NCBI RefSeq assembly: GCF_016937615.1
Contig: NZ_JAFHKI010000132.1
Location: forward strand, 1-60,809
DNA: 60,809 nt
Direction: 5' to 3'
DNA from: Pseudomonas lactucae
Lineage (GTDB): Bacteria > Pseudomonadota > Gammaproteobacteria > Pseudomonadales > Pseudomonadaceae
Part shown: positions 27,248 through 36,127 of the stretch, piece after piece
Layout of the letters: the number at the start of each line of letters is the position of its first letter
How positions within the stretch are numbered: position 1 is the first letter of the stretch
Program-made: the position numbers and the translations under genes
The notes under the pieces: generated by a model
Database searches by the model: none
What the model saw: the letters and a program-made list of their open reading frames with translations, nothing else
Told to the model about the DNA's origin: nothing

Positions 27248-27713
27248 GTGAAGGTTCTTCAAGGAGTACCAGGGCTGTCGGCCCTATATCTAAGACCGGC
27301 CACGGTTACCGATCTTCCATCGATCTATCGGGGCGAGCAGGCGTACATTCGGTGTTGGGAGCCTGACCACGAAACGGCGTGGCGGCTTCAATTGGAGTGC
27401 CACCTCACACGCTGGGTCGATAACTTTGACCGGTTGACGGTGGCGGAGCTGGACGGGCAGTTCGCAGGTTATTCGTTGTGGTTGCCCGAAGCTGGGTTCG
27501 CCGAGCTGTGCACGATCAACGTCAGCGAAATTTGCCGGCGCAAGGGCATTGGGCCGTGTGCTGCTGGATGCCTATGCGGTGATGGCTGGGCAGCGTGGTT
27601 TTGCGGATTTGAGCTTGAGCGTGCGTGCGGATAACCCGGCCCGATTGATGTATGAAACGGCTGGTTTTGTGTGCGTGGGAACAGCTGCCAACGGCTACTT
27701 GCGGTACGAGTGA
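27248..27713 (+). pseudogene. GNAT-family N-acetyltransferase, frameshifted in the acetyl-CoA site
   Basis: The N-terminal part reads LYLRPATVTDLPSIYRGEQA and LCTINVSEICRRKGIG. The natural continuation RVLLDAYAVMAGQRGFADL ... NPARLMYETAGF is in another frame. One extra G in GGGCCG at 27550-27555 accounts for it; with GGCCG the acetyl-CoA loop reads RRKGIGRVLL. The end would be TGA 27711-27713, 154 residues. GTG 27248 is a better start than ATG 27242, because AAGGA abuts the ATG but is 6 nt before the GTG. Confidence 0.78.
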
Positions 27714-27792
27714 GTGAGCCGAGGATGAATACCGGGCCGTTACCGCCACGCGTTTTTTATCGCGTAGCAGAGGGCTCTCGACCTGTGGCCGC

Positions 27793-28557
27793 TCAGTTAG
27801 AACGTAACCGCAATATCTGCGTCCCATCAAACGGGTCCGTCAGGTAATGCCCCCGCACCCCGAACGTCTCCTGCAACCGCTGCGATGTGAGCACGTCCAT
27901 CGGTTTGCCCAGAGCCACCAATCGCCCGCGATCCAGCACCGCCAACCGATCGCAGGTCAGGGCCTGGTTAAGGTCGTGCAGCGCAATCAAAGTGCTCACT
28001 GGCAGCGCTTGCACGCCCTTCAGAATCGCTAGCTGGTGCTGGATGTCCAGATGGTTGGTGGGTTCATCCAGCAACAGTATCTGCGGCCGTTGCGCCAACG
28101 CGCGGGCGATATGCACGCGTTGGCGTTCGCCGCCGGAGAGGCTGCGCCAGGCGCGTTGGCTCAGGTGAGTGGCATCCACGTCGTGCAGGGCCTGGCGCAC
28201 GATGGCATCGTCTTCGCCAGACCACGGGCTCAACGCCGACAGCCAGGGTGTGCGGCCCAGCGCCACGGCATCGAACACGCGGATGGCGTCGTCGGTGTCG
28301 GCCTGCTGCTCCACCACCGCCAACCGTTGTGCGATGGTGCGGCGCGAGAGGTCGCCCAGGCGTTGGCTGCCGAGCCGCACCTCGCCGCTGGCGGGCACAC
28401 GCAAACCGGCGAGCAATTTGAGCAGGGTGGATTTGCCCGAGCCGTTCGGCCCGACAATCCCCAAGGTTTCTCCCTGTTGAACCTCCAGGTGGATATCGCG
28501 CAGTAACTCGGCGTCGCGCACCTTGAAGCACAGGCCGGTACAACTGAGCACCGTCAT
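27793..28557 (-). CDS. ABC transporter ATP-binding protein, BtuD/FepC-type (cobalamin uptake)
   Basis: 254 residues. Walker A GPNGSGKS at 36-43, signature LSGGERQ at 140-146, Walker B LLLDEP at 161-166 and H-loop His194 (ALHD). The set is complete, so it is an active ATPase by sequence. The ATG overlaps the permease stop by 4 bp (ATGA). Third gene of a B12-riboswitch operon, energising uptake across the inner membrane; closely related families handle ferric siderophores. Confidence 0.88.
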   Translation of the reverse strand: MTVLSCTGLCFKVRDAELLRDIHLEVQQGETLGIVGPNGSGKSTLLKLLAGLRVPASGEVRLGSQRLGDLSRRTIAQRLAVVEQQADTDDAIRVFDAVALGRTPWLSALSPWSGEDDAIVRQALHDVDATHLSQRAWRSLSGGERQRVHIARALAQRPQILLLDEPTNHLDIQHQLAILKGVQALPVSTLIALHDLNQALTCDRLAVLDRGRLVALGKPMDVLTSQRLQETFGVRGHYLTDPFDGTQILRLRSN

Positions 28558-29558
28558 CGCGCGTTCCTCCGGCCAATCAGGATCAATGCAAACACCGGCG
28601 CGCCGACCAAGGCCGTGACTACACCGACGGGAATCACCTGGCCCTTGATCATGGTGCGCGACAGCACATCCGCGGCGATCAAGAACAACGCGCCACCCAG
28701 CGCACTGGCCGGCAGCAAGCGCGAATGCCCGGTGCCCAACATCAGGCGCACGGCGTGGGGAATCACCAGCCCGACAAAACCGATGGAGCCGACAATCGAC
28801 ACCATCACTGCCGTCACCAGCGCCGCGCAACCCACCAGCACAAACTGCACGCGCCGCACGGGGATGCCCAGCGAGGCAGCCGAGTCGGTGCCAAAGGTAA
28901 ACGCATCCAGCGCACGCCGATGCCACAAACACACGGCCAAGCCGGCGACCGCCATTGGCACCGCCAGCCACACCGACGGCCAACGCACGCCGCTGAGGTT
29001 GCCCAGCAGCCAGAACATGATGCCGCGCGCCTGCTCGGAACTGGCGGACTTGGTGATCAAGAACGCGGTGAGGGCATTGAACAGCTGCGAACCGGCGATG
29101 CCGGCGAGGATGATCTGGCCGGTGCCGCCGGCTGAGCCGCTGGCCCGCGCCAATAAAATCACCAGTGCAAACGCCGCCATTGCGCCGACAAACGCGCCCG
29201 CCGACAGCGAAATCAGCCCGCCGCCCACGCCCATCAACGCCACCAGCACCGCGCCGGTCGAGGCGCCCGCGCTGATGCCCAGCAGGTACGGATCGGCCAA
29301 CGGGTTGCGCAGCAATGACTGCAAAATCACCCCGCAGGTGGCCAGCCCGGCACCGCAGGCGGCGGCGACCAGGGCGCGGGTCAGGCGGTAATTCCACACC
29401 ACGCCTTCGTCGATGGGATCCAGCACGTAGCCGGCGTTCCACAGTTTGTTGGCGAGCACCTGCAACACCACCTGCGGTTCGATGGCGGTTTCGCCGATGG
29501 CCACGCCGGCAAGGACGGCAGCCAGCAGCAGCGCGAGGGCGAGCAGGGTACGGATCAT
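28554..29558 (-). CDS. ABC transporter permease, FecCD/BtuC family
   Basis: 334 residues, about ten hydrophobic helices. RLTRALVAAACGAGLATCGVILQ, RNPLADPYLLGISAGASTGA and SIVGSIGFVGLVIPHAVRLM are the hallmark blocks of FecCD permeases, the last contacting the ATPase. It starts within the stop of the binding-protein gene (4-bp overlap) and ends within the start of the ATPase gene. Probably imports cobalamin or a related corrinoid, judged from the riboswitch. Confidence 0.88.
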   Translation of the reverse strand: MIRTLLALALLLAAVLAGVAIGETAIEPQVVLQVLANKLWNAGYVLDPIDEGVVWNYRLTRALVAAACGAGLATCGVILQSLLRNPLADPYLLGISAGASTGAVLVALMGVGGGLISLSAGAFVGAMAAFALVILLARASGSAGGTGQIILAGIAGSQLFNALTAFLITKSASSEQARGIMFWLLGNLSGVRWPSVWLAVPMAVAGLAVCLWHRRALDAFTFGTDSAASLGIPVRRVQFVLVGCAALVTAVMVSIVGSIGFVGLVIPHAVRLMLGTGHSRLLPASALGGALFLIAADVLSRTMIKGQVIPVGVVTALVGAPVFALILIGRRNAR

Positions 29559-30565
29559 TTGGACAGGTCGTAGCCGTCGATGGCCCCGGCCAGTTGTTCA
29601 AGGCCATCAAAGGTGCGCAGGCTGGCCTGCAGCGCCAGGGCGTCGAGGATGATGATGCGGTTGTTTTTTACCGCGTCCATGTTGCGCGTGACCGGGTCGC
29701 TGCGCAGGAAGGCGAGTTTCTTTTCATGGTCGTCGGCGGGGTAGCGGCGGCGGTCCATGCGGGCGATCACCAGGAAGGTCGGGTTGGCCTTGGCGAGGGT
29801 TTCCCAGCCGACGGCGGGCCACTCTTCATCCGATTGCACCACGTTGTGCAAACCGAGGGTGTCGAGCATGAATTCGGGAACGCCCTTGTGGCCGGCCACG
29901 TACGGGTCGCTGGCCATCTCCGCGCTGGAGAACCACACCAGTGCGCTGGCCTGTTTCAAGCCCTTGCCTTGCGCGGTGGCGACGGACTTGGCCAGGCGTG
30001 CCTTGAGCGCCTCGTTTAGTTGTTCGCCGCGATCCTGGACGTCGAAGATCTGCGCCAATTGGTGGATGCTTTTGTAGATTGTCTCAATGTGGAACGGCTC
30101 CAGCCGCGTGCCGTCGGCGCCGACCAGGTTGTCCTTGCCTTCGCAGTCGGAGGGCAGCACGTAGGTGGGAATCTTCAGTTCATGGAATTGCTCGCGAGTG
30201 CCGACCACGCCTTGCGGGCCGACCACCCATTCCAGCTCGGCGGCCACCAATTGCGGGCGCTTGGCGATCACCGCTTCAAAGCTTGGCTCGTTGTTGGCCA
30301 GGCGTTCGATGCCGTCGTTTTGCGCCTTGAACTGCGCCAGCACGCTGTTGAACCACAGCGAGGTGCCGACCACGGTATTGCCCACGCCCAGGGCGTAAAG
30401 CATTTCGGTGGCGGCCTGGCCGATGGTCACGCTGCGTGTCGGGGCTTGCTGGAAGGTGACGCTGCTGCCGCAGTTTTCGACGGTCAGCGGGTAATGAGCG
30501 GGGGCCGCGTGGGCCAGGGCACAGAAGCCCAGCCCGGTGAGCAGGGCGGTAATGTGTGGCAGCAT
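29555..30565 (-). CDS. ABC transporter substrate-binding protein, BtuF/FepB type
   Basis: 336 residues from ATG 30565, with GGAGA 8 nt upstream. Signal peptide MLPHITALLTGLGFCALAHA. Class III periplasmic binding protein: RSVTIGQAATEMLYALGVGN near the N-terminus and EPSFEAVIAKRPQLVAAEL in the first lobe, with a rigid helix linking the lobes. First gene of the riboswitch-controlled operon, so a corrinoid ligand is likely. Confidence 0.85.
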   Translation of the reverse strand: MLPHITALLTGLGFCALAHAAPAHYPLTVENCGSSVTFQQAPTRSVTIGQAATEMLYALGVGNTVVGTSLWFNSVLAQFKAQNDGIERLANNEPSFEAVIAKRPQLVAAELEWVVGPQGVVGTREQFHELKIPTYVLPSDCEGKDNLVGADGTRLEPFHIETIYKSIHQLAQIFDVQDRGEQLNEALKARLAKSVATAQGKGLKQASALVWFSSAEMASDPYVAGHKGVPEFMLDTLGLHNVVQSDEEWPAVGWETLAKANPTFLVIARMDRRRYPADDHEKKLAFLRSDPVTRNMDAVKNNRIIILDALALQASLRTFDGLEQLAGAIDGYDLSK

Positions 30566-30684
30566 GGGGTGATCTCCGTGTGAACCGTACGTGAAGCAGG
30601 GGAGGTACGGCTCGGAAATACGCCCTCGAACGCTGCCGCTCGGGCAGGCGAGGATGTCCTTCCCGGACACCCCGCCGGTAGTGA

Positions 30685-30865
30685 TGTTGCTGGGCCGGCA
30701 GGTCTCCTGACTGATGCGTCGTCGCCTCGCTCCAGCCTTCCCGGACGGTGTCCAGTGGCGTTGAGGAGCAGGCTCGGCACCTACAGTTGCGGGGGCAGTT
30801 TCGATTGGCGCCGCGGGCGGCGATTCGAATTCCCTATTAGTCCCGTGGGGGAACCGGCGGCGGTA
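30685..30865 (-). promoter_or_regulatory. Cobalamin (B12) riboswitch
   Basis: On the minus strand the region reads GGTTCCCCCACGGGACTAAT, then CTGCCCCCGCAACTGTAGG, then GCCACTG and GGGAAGGC, and finally the B12 box AGTCAGGAGACCTGCC (30712-30697). These conserved pieces appear in the canonical order. It ends about 120 bp before the binding-protein start, so it can sequester the ribosome site or terminate transcription when cobalamin is present. Confidence 0.92.
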
Positions 30866-30910
30866 TGGTAGTTGATTCGGCGCGGGAGCGGGAGGTCGAA
30901 GTGAGCCCGG

Positions 30911-31836
30911 TCATACGCGAATATCTTCAGGCCCCCGGATCAGTGCTTCGATGCGCGTGCCGGTGGCGCGTTCTTCATTGCTGAACCCGTCATAGTCGGC
31001 CAGGTTGCCAAAGCGAAGGCCGGTCAAGCGTTCGATCTGGATCACGCTGCGCTGGTAGGTTCTGAGCTGCCCGAAGACCAGGTCGAGCTGACCCAGTTCA
31101 CGGCTTTGGTCGATCATGTAGGCGCTGGCTGAAGGCTTGCCGTCGTCGCTCAGGTACGCGACGACTTTCCAGAATGCCTTGGGGATTTTGACGCCACGGT
31201 ACAGGCGGTCGTCGTCGGCGAAGACCGGGCCGGTGAACACCGTGGCACGGGCTTTCCAGCGCTGGGTGTTGTCGAGGATATAGTCTTCGAGTTCGAGCCA
31301 GGTCTTCTGGTTGAAGCCGCTCATCTGCGGTGAGCAGTTGGTGAAATGGAAGGTGTCGAGGTTGGCGGTGGTTGCCTCGTCGCCCCAGTTGGGGTCCTGG
31401 CGCCGTACCAGATGGCCGCGGTCCAGGCCGTTGCCGGCGTAGAGGTCCTCGCCCACCTGGGCGTTGAGCGGCAGACGGCGTCGTAGGCCCAGCTGTCGTT
31501 GCTGCGCACGATGTCCACATGCCGTGCGCCGTCGATGTTGACACCCACATAGTGGGCCAGTCGTCGGGAGCGTGACATCGTGATGGAAAAGTGCGTGTAG
31601 TCCAGCCGTGGCTGCACATCAGCCGCCAACGTTTCGTTGACCGTAGGCCATGGCACCCCGAAGCTGCCGAGGAAGTCTTCAGCGTAACCGCTGCGGTTGT
31701 TCAGGTCCTTGGACGGCGTGGTGCGCGGCGTCGGGGCCCTGGCCTCCAGGAGTGTGGGAATGGGCGCGATCAACGGGCGCAGATCGGCGAGCCTGGGGCG
31801 GTGGTACAGGTCGACGTTGACTTTACGTGCGGGCAT
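30911..31836 (-). pseudogene. NUC-type DNA/RNA non-specific endonuclease, frameshifted
   Basis: About 308 residues. The active-site motif GLDRGHLVRRQD (His-bearing DRGH), the following TFHFTNCSPQMSGFNQKTWLE (split by Asn), and the C-terminal PKAFWKVVAYL mark the PF01223 endonuclease family. Upstream, YTHFSITMSRSRRLAHYVGV is also typical. The two halves are in different frames; one missing C near 31475-31482 restores RLPLNAQVGEDLYAGN. No signal peptide (MPARKVNVDLYHRPRL), unusual for a NucA-type nuclease. It is divergent from protealysin. Confidence 0.8.
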
Positions 31837-31968
31837 GGGCTGCTCCTTGCGGGCCTGAGATAAACATACTGCAACATAGGTTCATGACAATTTAGGCCAG
31901 GCATTGACAGCCGGACTATCCTGAAACGGGTATCCGGAGTTCACCACACGCCAGAATGGAGCCAGCTT

Positions 31969-33030
31969 ATGTGTGTTCGCCACCACCGCAATCCGATTTT
32001 TTGCCTGATTCCGCCGTACATGCTCGATCAGATCGCCCGTCACGGTGACAAAGCCCAGCGTGAAATTGCGTTACGCACACGGGCCAAGGACAGCACATTC
32101 CGCTCGTTGCGCATGCTCGCCGTGCCTGCCCGAGGCCCGGCCCACTTGGCTCTGGCCATTGGTGTGGGCAAACGCCGCTCGATCTACAGCGCCGACGGCA
32201 CCGACACCCTGCCCGGCAAACTGATCCGTGGCGAGGGGCAGCCCGCCAGTGGTGATGCTGCGGTAGACGAGGCCTATGACGGCCTGGGCGCGACCTTCGA
32301 CTTTTTCGACGAGGTATTCGACCGCAATTCCATCGACGATGCCGGCATGGCGCTGGACGCCACCGTGCATTTTGGCAACGACTACAACAATGCCTTCTGG
32401 AACTCGACCCAGATGGTGTTTGGCGATGGCGACGGGCAGTTGTTCAACCGCTTCACCGTGGCCCTCGACGTGATTGGTCATGAGTTGGCCCATGGCGTGA
32501 CCGAGGATGAGGCCAAGCTGATGTATTTCAACCAGTCCGGCGCGTTGAACGAGTCGCTGTCGGATGTGTTCGGCTCACTGATCAAGCAGTACGCGTTGCA
32601 GCAAAAGGCCGAAGACGCCGACTGGTTGATCGGCAAAGGGCTGTTTACCCAGAAAATCAAAGGCACCGCGCTGCGCTCGATGAAAGCGCCGGGCACTGCG
32701 TTTGACGACAAACTGCTGGGCAAGGACCCTCAACCCGGACACATGGATGATTTTGTGCAGACCTATGACGACAATGGCGGCGTGCATATCAATTCCGGTA
32801 TTCCCAACCATGCGTTCTATCAGGTGGCTACGAAGATCGGCGGGTTTGCCTGGGAGCGCGCCGGTCGCATCTGGTACGACGCCTTGCGTGATGCGCGGCT
32901 GCGGCCGAACTCGGGCTTTTTGCGTTTTGCCCGTATCACTTACGATGTCGCAGGTCGGCTGTACGGCGTGAACAAGCATGAGCAGAAGGCGGTCAAGGAC
33001 GGTTGGAAAGCGGTGGGCATCAATGTCTGA
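31969..33030 (+). CDS. Protealysin-like M4 metalloprotease (no signal peptide)
   Basis: 353 residues. HELAHG at 171-176 supplies two zinc His and the catalytic Glu172. NESLSDVFG gives the third zinc ligand. VHINSGIPNHAFY carries the transition-state His. The short N-terminal propeptide (NPIFCLIPPYMLDQIARHG) with a Cys and the PPYML motif is the protealysin type, and there is no secretion signal. GGAG precedes ATG 31969. The next gene encodes its probable inhibitor. A TTGACA at 31904-31909 could be part of the promoter. Confidence 0.9.
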   Translation: MCVRHHRNPIFCLIPPYMLDQIARHGDKAQREIALRTRAKDSTFRSLRMLAVPARGPAHLALAIGVGKRRSIYSADGTDTLPGKLIRGEGQPASGDAAVDEAYDGLGATFDFFDEVFDRNSIDDAGMALDATVHFGNDYNNAFWNSTQMVFGDGDGQLFNRFTVALDVIGHELAHGVTEDEAKLMYFNQSGALNESLSDVFGSLIKQYALQQKAEDADWLIGKGLFTQKIKGTALRSMKAPGTAFDDKLLGKDPQPGHMDDFVQTYDDNGGVHINSGIPNHAFYQVATKIGGFAWERAGRIWYDALRDARLRPNSGFLRFARITYDVAGRLYGVNKHEQKAVKDGWKAVGINV

Positions 33031-33058
33031 CAAGCCGCCAGGGCGGCGAGGAACAGTC

Positions 33059-33364
33059 ATGCGAATTTCAATCAAGGAAAACGGCGGCCCGGCGTTTTTT
33101 CCGGGCCTGGCCAAGCCTAACAGCGTCGAACTGGACGCGCTGCCCGAGCCCGAGCAGCAAGAGCTGCGGCAACTGGTCGAGGCGTCTGACTTCTTTCAGT
33201 TGCCGCAAAGTACCGCTCCAGAGCCGGGCAAACCCGGCCAGGTGCATTACACCCTGACGGTGACCGAGGGTGAGCGCGAGCACACGGTGTGTGTGCTCGC
33301 GCCGGTGAAATCCCAGGCGCTGGATGGGTTGGTGCAGTGTGTACGCCGGCATGTGCGCTGTTGA
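33059..33364 (+). CDS. Emfourin-like protease inhibitor, partner of protealysin
   Basis: 101 residues from ATG 33059 with GAGGAA upstream. Small acidic protein with FPGLAKPNSVELDALPEPEQ, a conserved motif of the emfourin family, and HYTLTVTEGEREHTVCVL. In Serratia the equivalent gene follows protealysin and blocks it in the cell. The 28-bp gap to the protease gene supports an operon. Confidence 0.8.
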   Translation: MRISIKENGGPAFFPGLAKPNSVELDALPEPEQQELRQLVEASDFFQLPQSTAPEPGKPGQVHYTLTVTEGEREHTVCVLAPVKSQALDGLVQCVRRHVRC

Positions 33365-33406
33365 GGCATTGTTTAACGTCAAAACAGCGCCGCTCCCCAG
33401 GGCACG

Positions 33407-34798
33407 TTATTTGCGATCCAGCCACACGGTCTGTGCATTGCAGAACTCGCGCACGCCGAAGTGCGACAGTTCACGACCGAACCCGCTCTTTTTCACTCCA
33501 CCAAACGCTACGCGTGGGTCGGACACGCTGAAGGCGTTGACGAAGATCCCGCCGGTTTCCAGCTGGTTGGCGATGTCCCGTGCTTTTGCCGAGTCGGTGG
33601 TGAAGATGCTCGCCGTCAAACCAAACTCACTGTCGTTGGCCAGCGCTACCGCGTGGTCGGCGTCGCGGGCGGTGATGATCGAGGCCACCGGGCCGAACAG
33701 TTCCTGTTTGAACGAGGTCATCTGGTCGGTGACGTTTGCCAGTACGGTCGGCTCGTAATAGTTGCCGGCACCGGCGACTTTATTGCCGCCGAGCAGCAAG
33801 GTCGCGCCTTCTTCCAAGGTTGCCTGGACCTGGTCATGCAGCTCATCACGCAGGTCGAAACGCGCCATCGGGCCGACGTAGGTGTCGGTCGAAGTCGGGT
33901 CGCCCATCACCAGGGCGCGGCTGGCCTCGACGAATTTAGCCGTGAAGGCTTCTGCCACACCGGCTTCGATGATCAGGCGCTTGGCGGCGGCGCAGACCTG
34001 GCCGCTGTTCTGAAAACGCCCGATTACGGCGGCCTGCACGGCGGCATCAAGGTCGGCGTCGTTAAGCACGATAAACGGGTCGGAGCCGCCCAGTTCCAGT
34101 ACGCACTTTTTCAGCGCGGCGCCGGCCTGGGAGCCGATGGCGATGCCGGCACGCACGCTGCCGGTGAGGGTGACGGCGGCGATGCGTGGGTCGGCGATGG
34201 CGCTGGAGACGCCGTCGGTGGTCACATTGATCACTTCGAACAGGCCCTCGGCAAAACCGGCTTTCTGGAAGGCTTGCTGGATCAGGTAGGCGCTGCCCAT
34301 CACGTTCGGTGCGTGTTTGAGCACGTAGGTATTGCCCGCGAGCATGGTTGGTACCGCGCCACGCAGTACCTGCCATACCGGGAAGTTCCATGGCATCACG
34401 GCGAGGATCGGCCCCAGCGGGCGGTATTCGATGTGGGCAGTGCCGTTGTCCACCAGGGTCGGCTCCGGCTCAAGCATGGCCGGGCCTTGGGCGGCGTACC
34501 ATTCACTCAGTTGCGCGCATTTCTCGATTTCGGCACGGGCCTGGGCGATGGGTTTGCCCATTTCCAGGGTGATCATCTGTGCCATGGCTTCGGCTTGATC
34601 GCGCAATGCACTGGCCAGGGCCAGCAGCCGTTCGGCGCGCTGGCTCACCGGTTGGCGGCGCCAGGTGCGAAAGGCTGCGGTGGCGCGGTTGAGTGCGGCG
34701 TCCAGCTGCGAGGCGGTTTCGTAAGGGTAGCTGCCGACGGTTTCGCCATTGGCGGGGTTGATCGACAGGGCGTGGGTCTGGTGGGAAATCATGTTCAT
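33407..34798 (-). CDS. sad: NAD-dependent succinate-semialdehyde dehydrogenase (Sad/YneI type)
   Basis: 463 residues from ATG 34798 (ATG 34792 also possible). Glu235 in LELGGSDP and Cys269 in NSGQVCAAAKR are the catalytic pair; VMPWNFP and the NAD-binding LTGSVRAG are present. The length (about 460) and the QVCAAAKR motif fit Sad rather than GabD. It oxidises succinate semialdehyde from GABA breakdown to succinate. It is divergent from a LysR gene, as sad is from yneJ (ptrR) in E. coli. Confidence 0.82.
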   Translation of the reverse strand: MNMISHQTHALSINPANGETVGSYPYETASQLDAALNRATAAFRTWRRQPVSQRAERLLALASALRDQAEAMAQMITLEMGKPIAQARAEIEKCAQLSEWYAAQGPAMLEPEPTLVDNGTAHIEYRPLGPILAVMPWNFPVWQVLRGAVPTMLAGNTYVLKHAPNVMGSAYLIQQAFQKAGFAEGLFEVINVTTDGVSSAIADPRIAAVTLTGSVRAGIAIGSQAGAALKKCVLELGGSDPFIVLNDADLDAAVQAAVIGRFQNSGQVCAAAKRLIIEAGVAEAFTAKFVEASRALVMGDPTSTDTYVGPMARFDLRDELHDQVQATLEEGATLLLGGNKVAGAGNYYEPTVLANVTDQMTSFKQELFGPVASIITARDADHAVALANDSEFGLTASIFTTDSAKARDIANQLETGGIFVNAFSVSDPRVAFGGVKKSGFGRELSHFGVREFCNAQTVWLDRK

Positions 34799-34901
34799 GG
34801 CACCGTCCGGCTGAAGGAGTGGAATGGGTTCAGCCTACGGGGCTGGCTCTTTTCCGGAAACTGAATAATATTAAGCAATATGTTCACGATTGGAGAATGA
34901 C

Positions 34902-35780
34902 TTGGACCTGGTGCAACTGGAAATCTTCAAGGCCGTTGCCGAGCAAGGCAGCATCAGTGCCGCTGCGCAGTTGATTCATCGCGTGCCGTCGAACCTGACC
35001 ACGCGCATCAAGCAACTGGAGCAGGACCTGGGTGTGGAATTGTTCATTCGCGAAAAGAGCCGTCTGCGCCTGTCGCCGGCCGGGTGGAATTTCCTCGGTT
35101 ATGCGCGGCGCATTCTCGACCTGGTGCAAGAGGCCCGCGCCACGGTAGCGGGGGAGGAGCCCCAGGGGGCGTTCGCCCTGGGTTCGCTGGAAAGCACGGC
35201 GGCGGTGCGTATTCCGGCGTTGCTGGCGGCGTACAACCAGAAGCACACTAAGGTCGAACTGGACCTGAGTACCGGGCCGTCGGGCACGATGATCGAAGGC
35301 GTGCTGTCGGGGCGCCTGACGGCGGCGTTTGTCGATGGTCCGGTGCTGCACTCGACCCTGGAAGGCGTGGCCGTGTTCGAAGAAGAGATGGTAGTGATAG
35401 CGCCGCTGCATCACGCGCCGATCACGCGCGGGCAGGATGTGAATGGCGAGAACATCTACACGTTCCGCTCCAATTGCTCTTACCGGCACCACTTTGAGCG
35501 CTGGTTTTCACAGGATGGCGCGGTACCGGGCAAGATCTTCGAGATCGAGTCGTACCACGGCATGTTGGCGTGCGTCAGCGCCGGCGCCGGGCTGGCGCTG
35601 ATGCCGCGCAGCATGCTGGAAAGCATGCCGGGGTGTGCGGCGGTGAGTGTGTGGCCGCTGGCCGATACATTCCGCTTCTTGAATACCTGGCTGATCTGGC
35701 GGCGAGGCACGGTGTCGCAGAGCTTGAACAGCTTTGTGAAGCTGCTGGAGGAACGCAATCTGAAAGCATCGATGTCTTAA
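34902..35780 (+). CDS. LysR-family regulator, PtrR-like
   Basis: 292 residues. The start is TTG 34902 (MDLVQLEIFKAVAEQGSISA) because GGAG lies 6 nt upstream; an upstream TTG at 34890 lacks one. Winged helix in the first 60 residues (SISAAAQLIHRVPSNLTTRI), then the effector domain with YRHHFERWF. It diverges from the Sad gene over a 103-bp AT-rich gap containing AATAATATTAAGCAATATG, a likely operator. It presumably controls sad. Confidence 0.85.
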   Translation: MDLVQLEIFKAVAEQGSISAAAQLIHRVPSNLTTRIKQLEQDLGVELFIREKSRLRLSPAGWNFLGYARRILDLVQEARATVAGEEPQGAFALGSLESTAAVRIPALLAAYNQKHTKVELDLSTGPSGTMIEGVLSGRLTAAFVDGPVLHSTLEGVAVFEEEMVVIAPLHHAPITRGQDVNGENIYTFRSNCSYRHHFERWFSQDGAVPGKIFEIESYHGMLACVSAGAGLALMPRSMLESMPGCAAVSVWPLADTFRFLNTWLIWRRGTVSQSLNSFVKLLEERNLKASMS

Positions 35781-35807
35781 TGTGGGAGAGGGCTTGCCCC
35801 TCCCACA
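35781..35807. repeat. REP-like hairpin (TGTGGGAG type)
   Basis: TGTGGGAG and CTCCCACA flank AGGGCTTGCCC, directly after the LysR stop. Single copy of the same repeat family seen in pairs at 39706 and 55154. Confidence 0.7.
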
Positions 35808-35818
35808 TTGACCCGGTT

Positions 35819-36028
35819 TCAGCCGCCGAACTGGAAGGTGCCCATGGCCAGTTTGGCCATGATTGCCGTTGCACCCAACTGCACCAGCCATAACGCCAAG
35901 CCCCCCAGGAACACCCCCAGCGCCACTTGCAGCACCAGGCTTTTCTGGCGTTTGGCGTGCGGCGCGCGTGGGGTGTAGTCGTGCAGTTCGTCGCGGTCGG
36001 CACGCAGGTCCAGGTCATCGTTTCTCAT
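35819..36028 (-). CDS. Small single-pass membrane protein
   Basis: 69 residues. A charged N-terminal 30 residues (MRNDDLDLRADRDELHDYTP) precede one hydrophobic helix (LVLQVALGVFLGGLALWLVQ) and a short tail. A conserved Pseudomonas small protein of unknown role. GAGAG upstream of ATG 36028. Confidence 0.7.
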   Translation of the reverse strand: MRNDDLDLRADRDELHDYTPRAPHAKRQKSLVLQVALGVFLGGLALWLVQLGATAIMAKLAMGTFQFGG

Positions 36029-36127
36029 AGGGCTCTCACAGCAAAGGGGCGATCAGGGTTCAGTCTAGGGGCTGGAGACGAAAAAGGGGAAGCCATCGGC
36101 TTCCCCTCTTGTGCCGCGCCAGCAGGC

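Noticed and set aside
33461..34864. 467-codon plus-strand frame opposite sad
   Set aside because: Gly/Val/Asp-rich antisense shadow of a well-recognised dehydrogenase.
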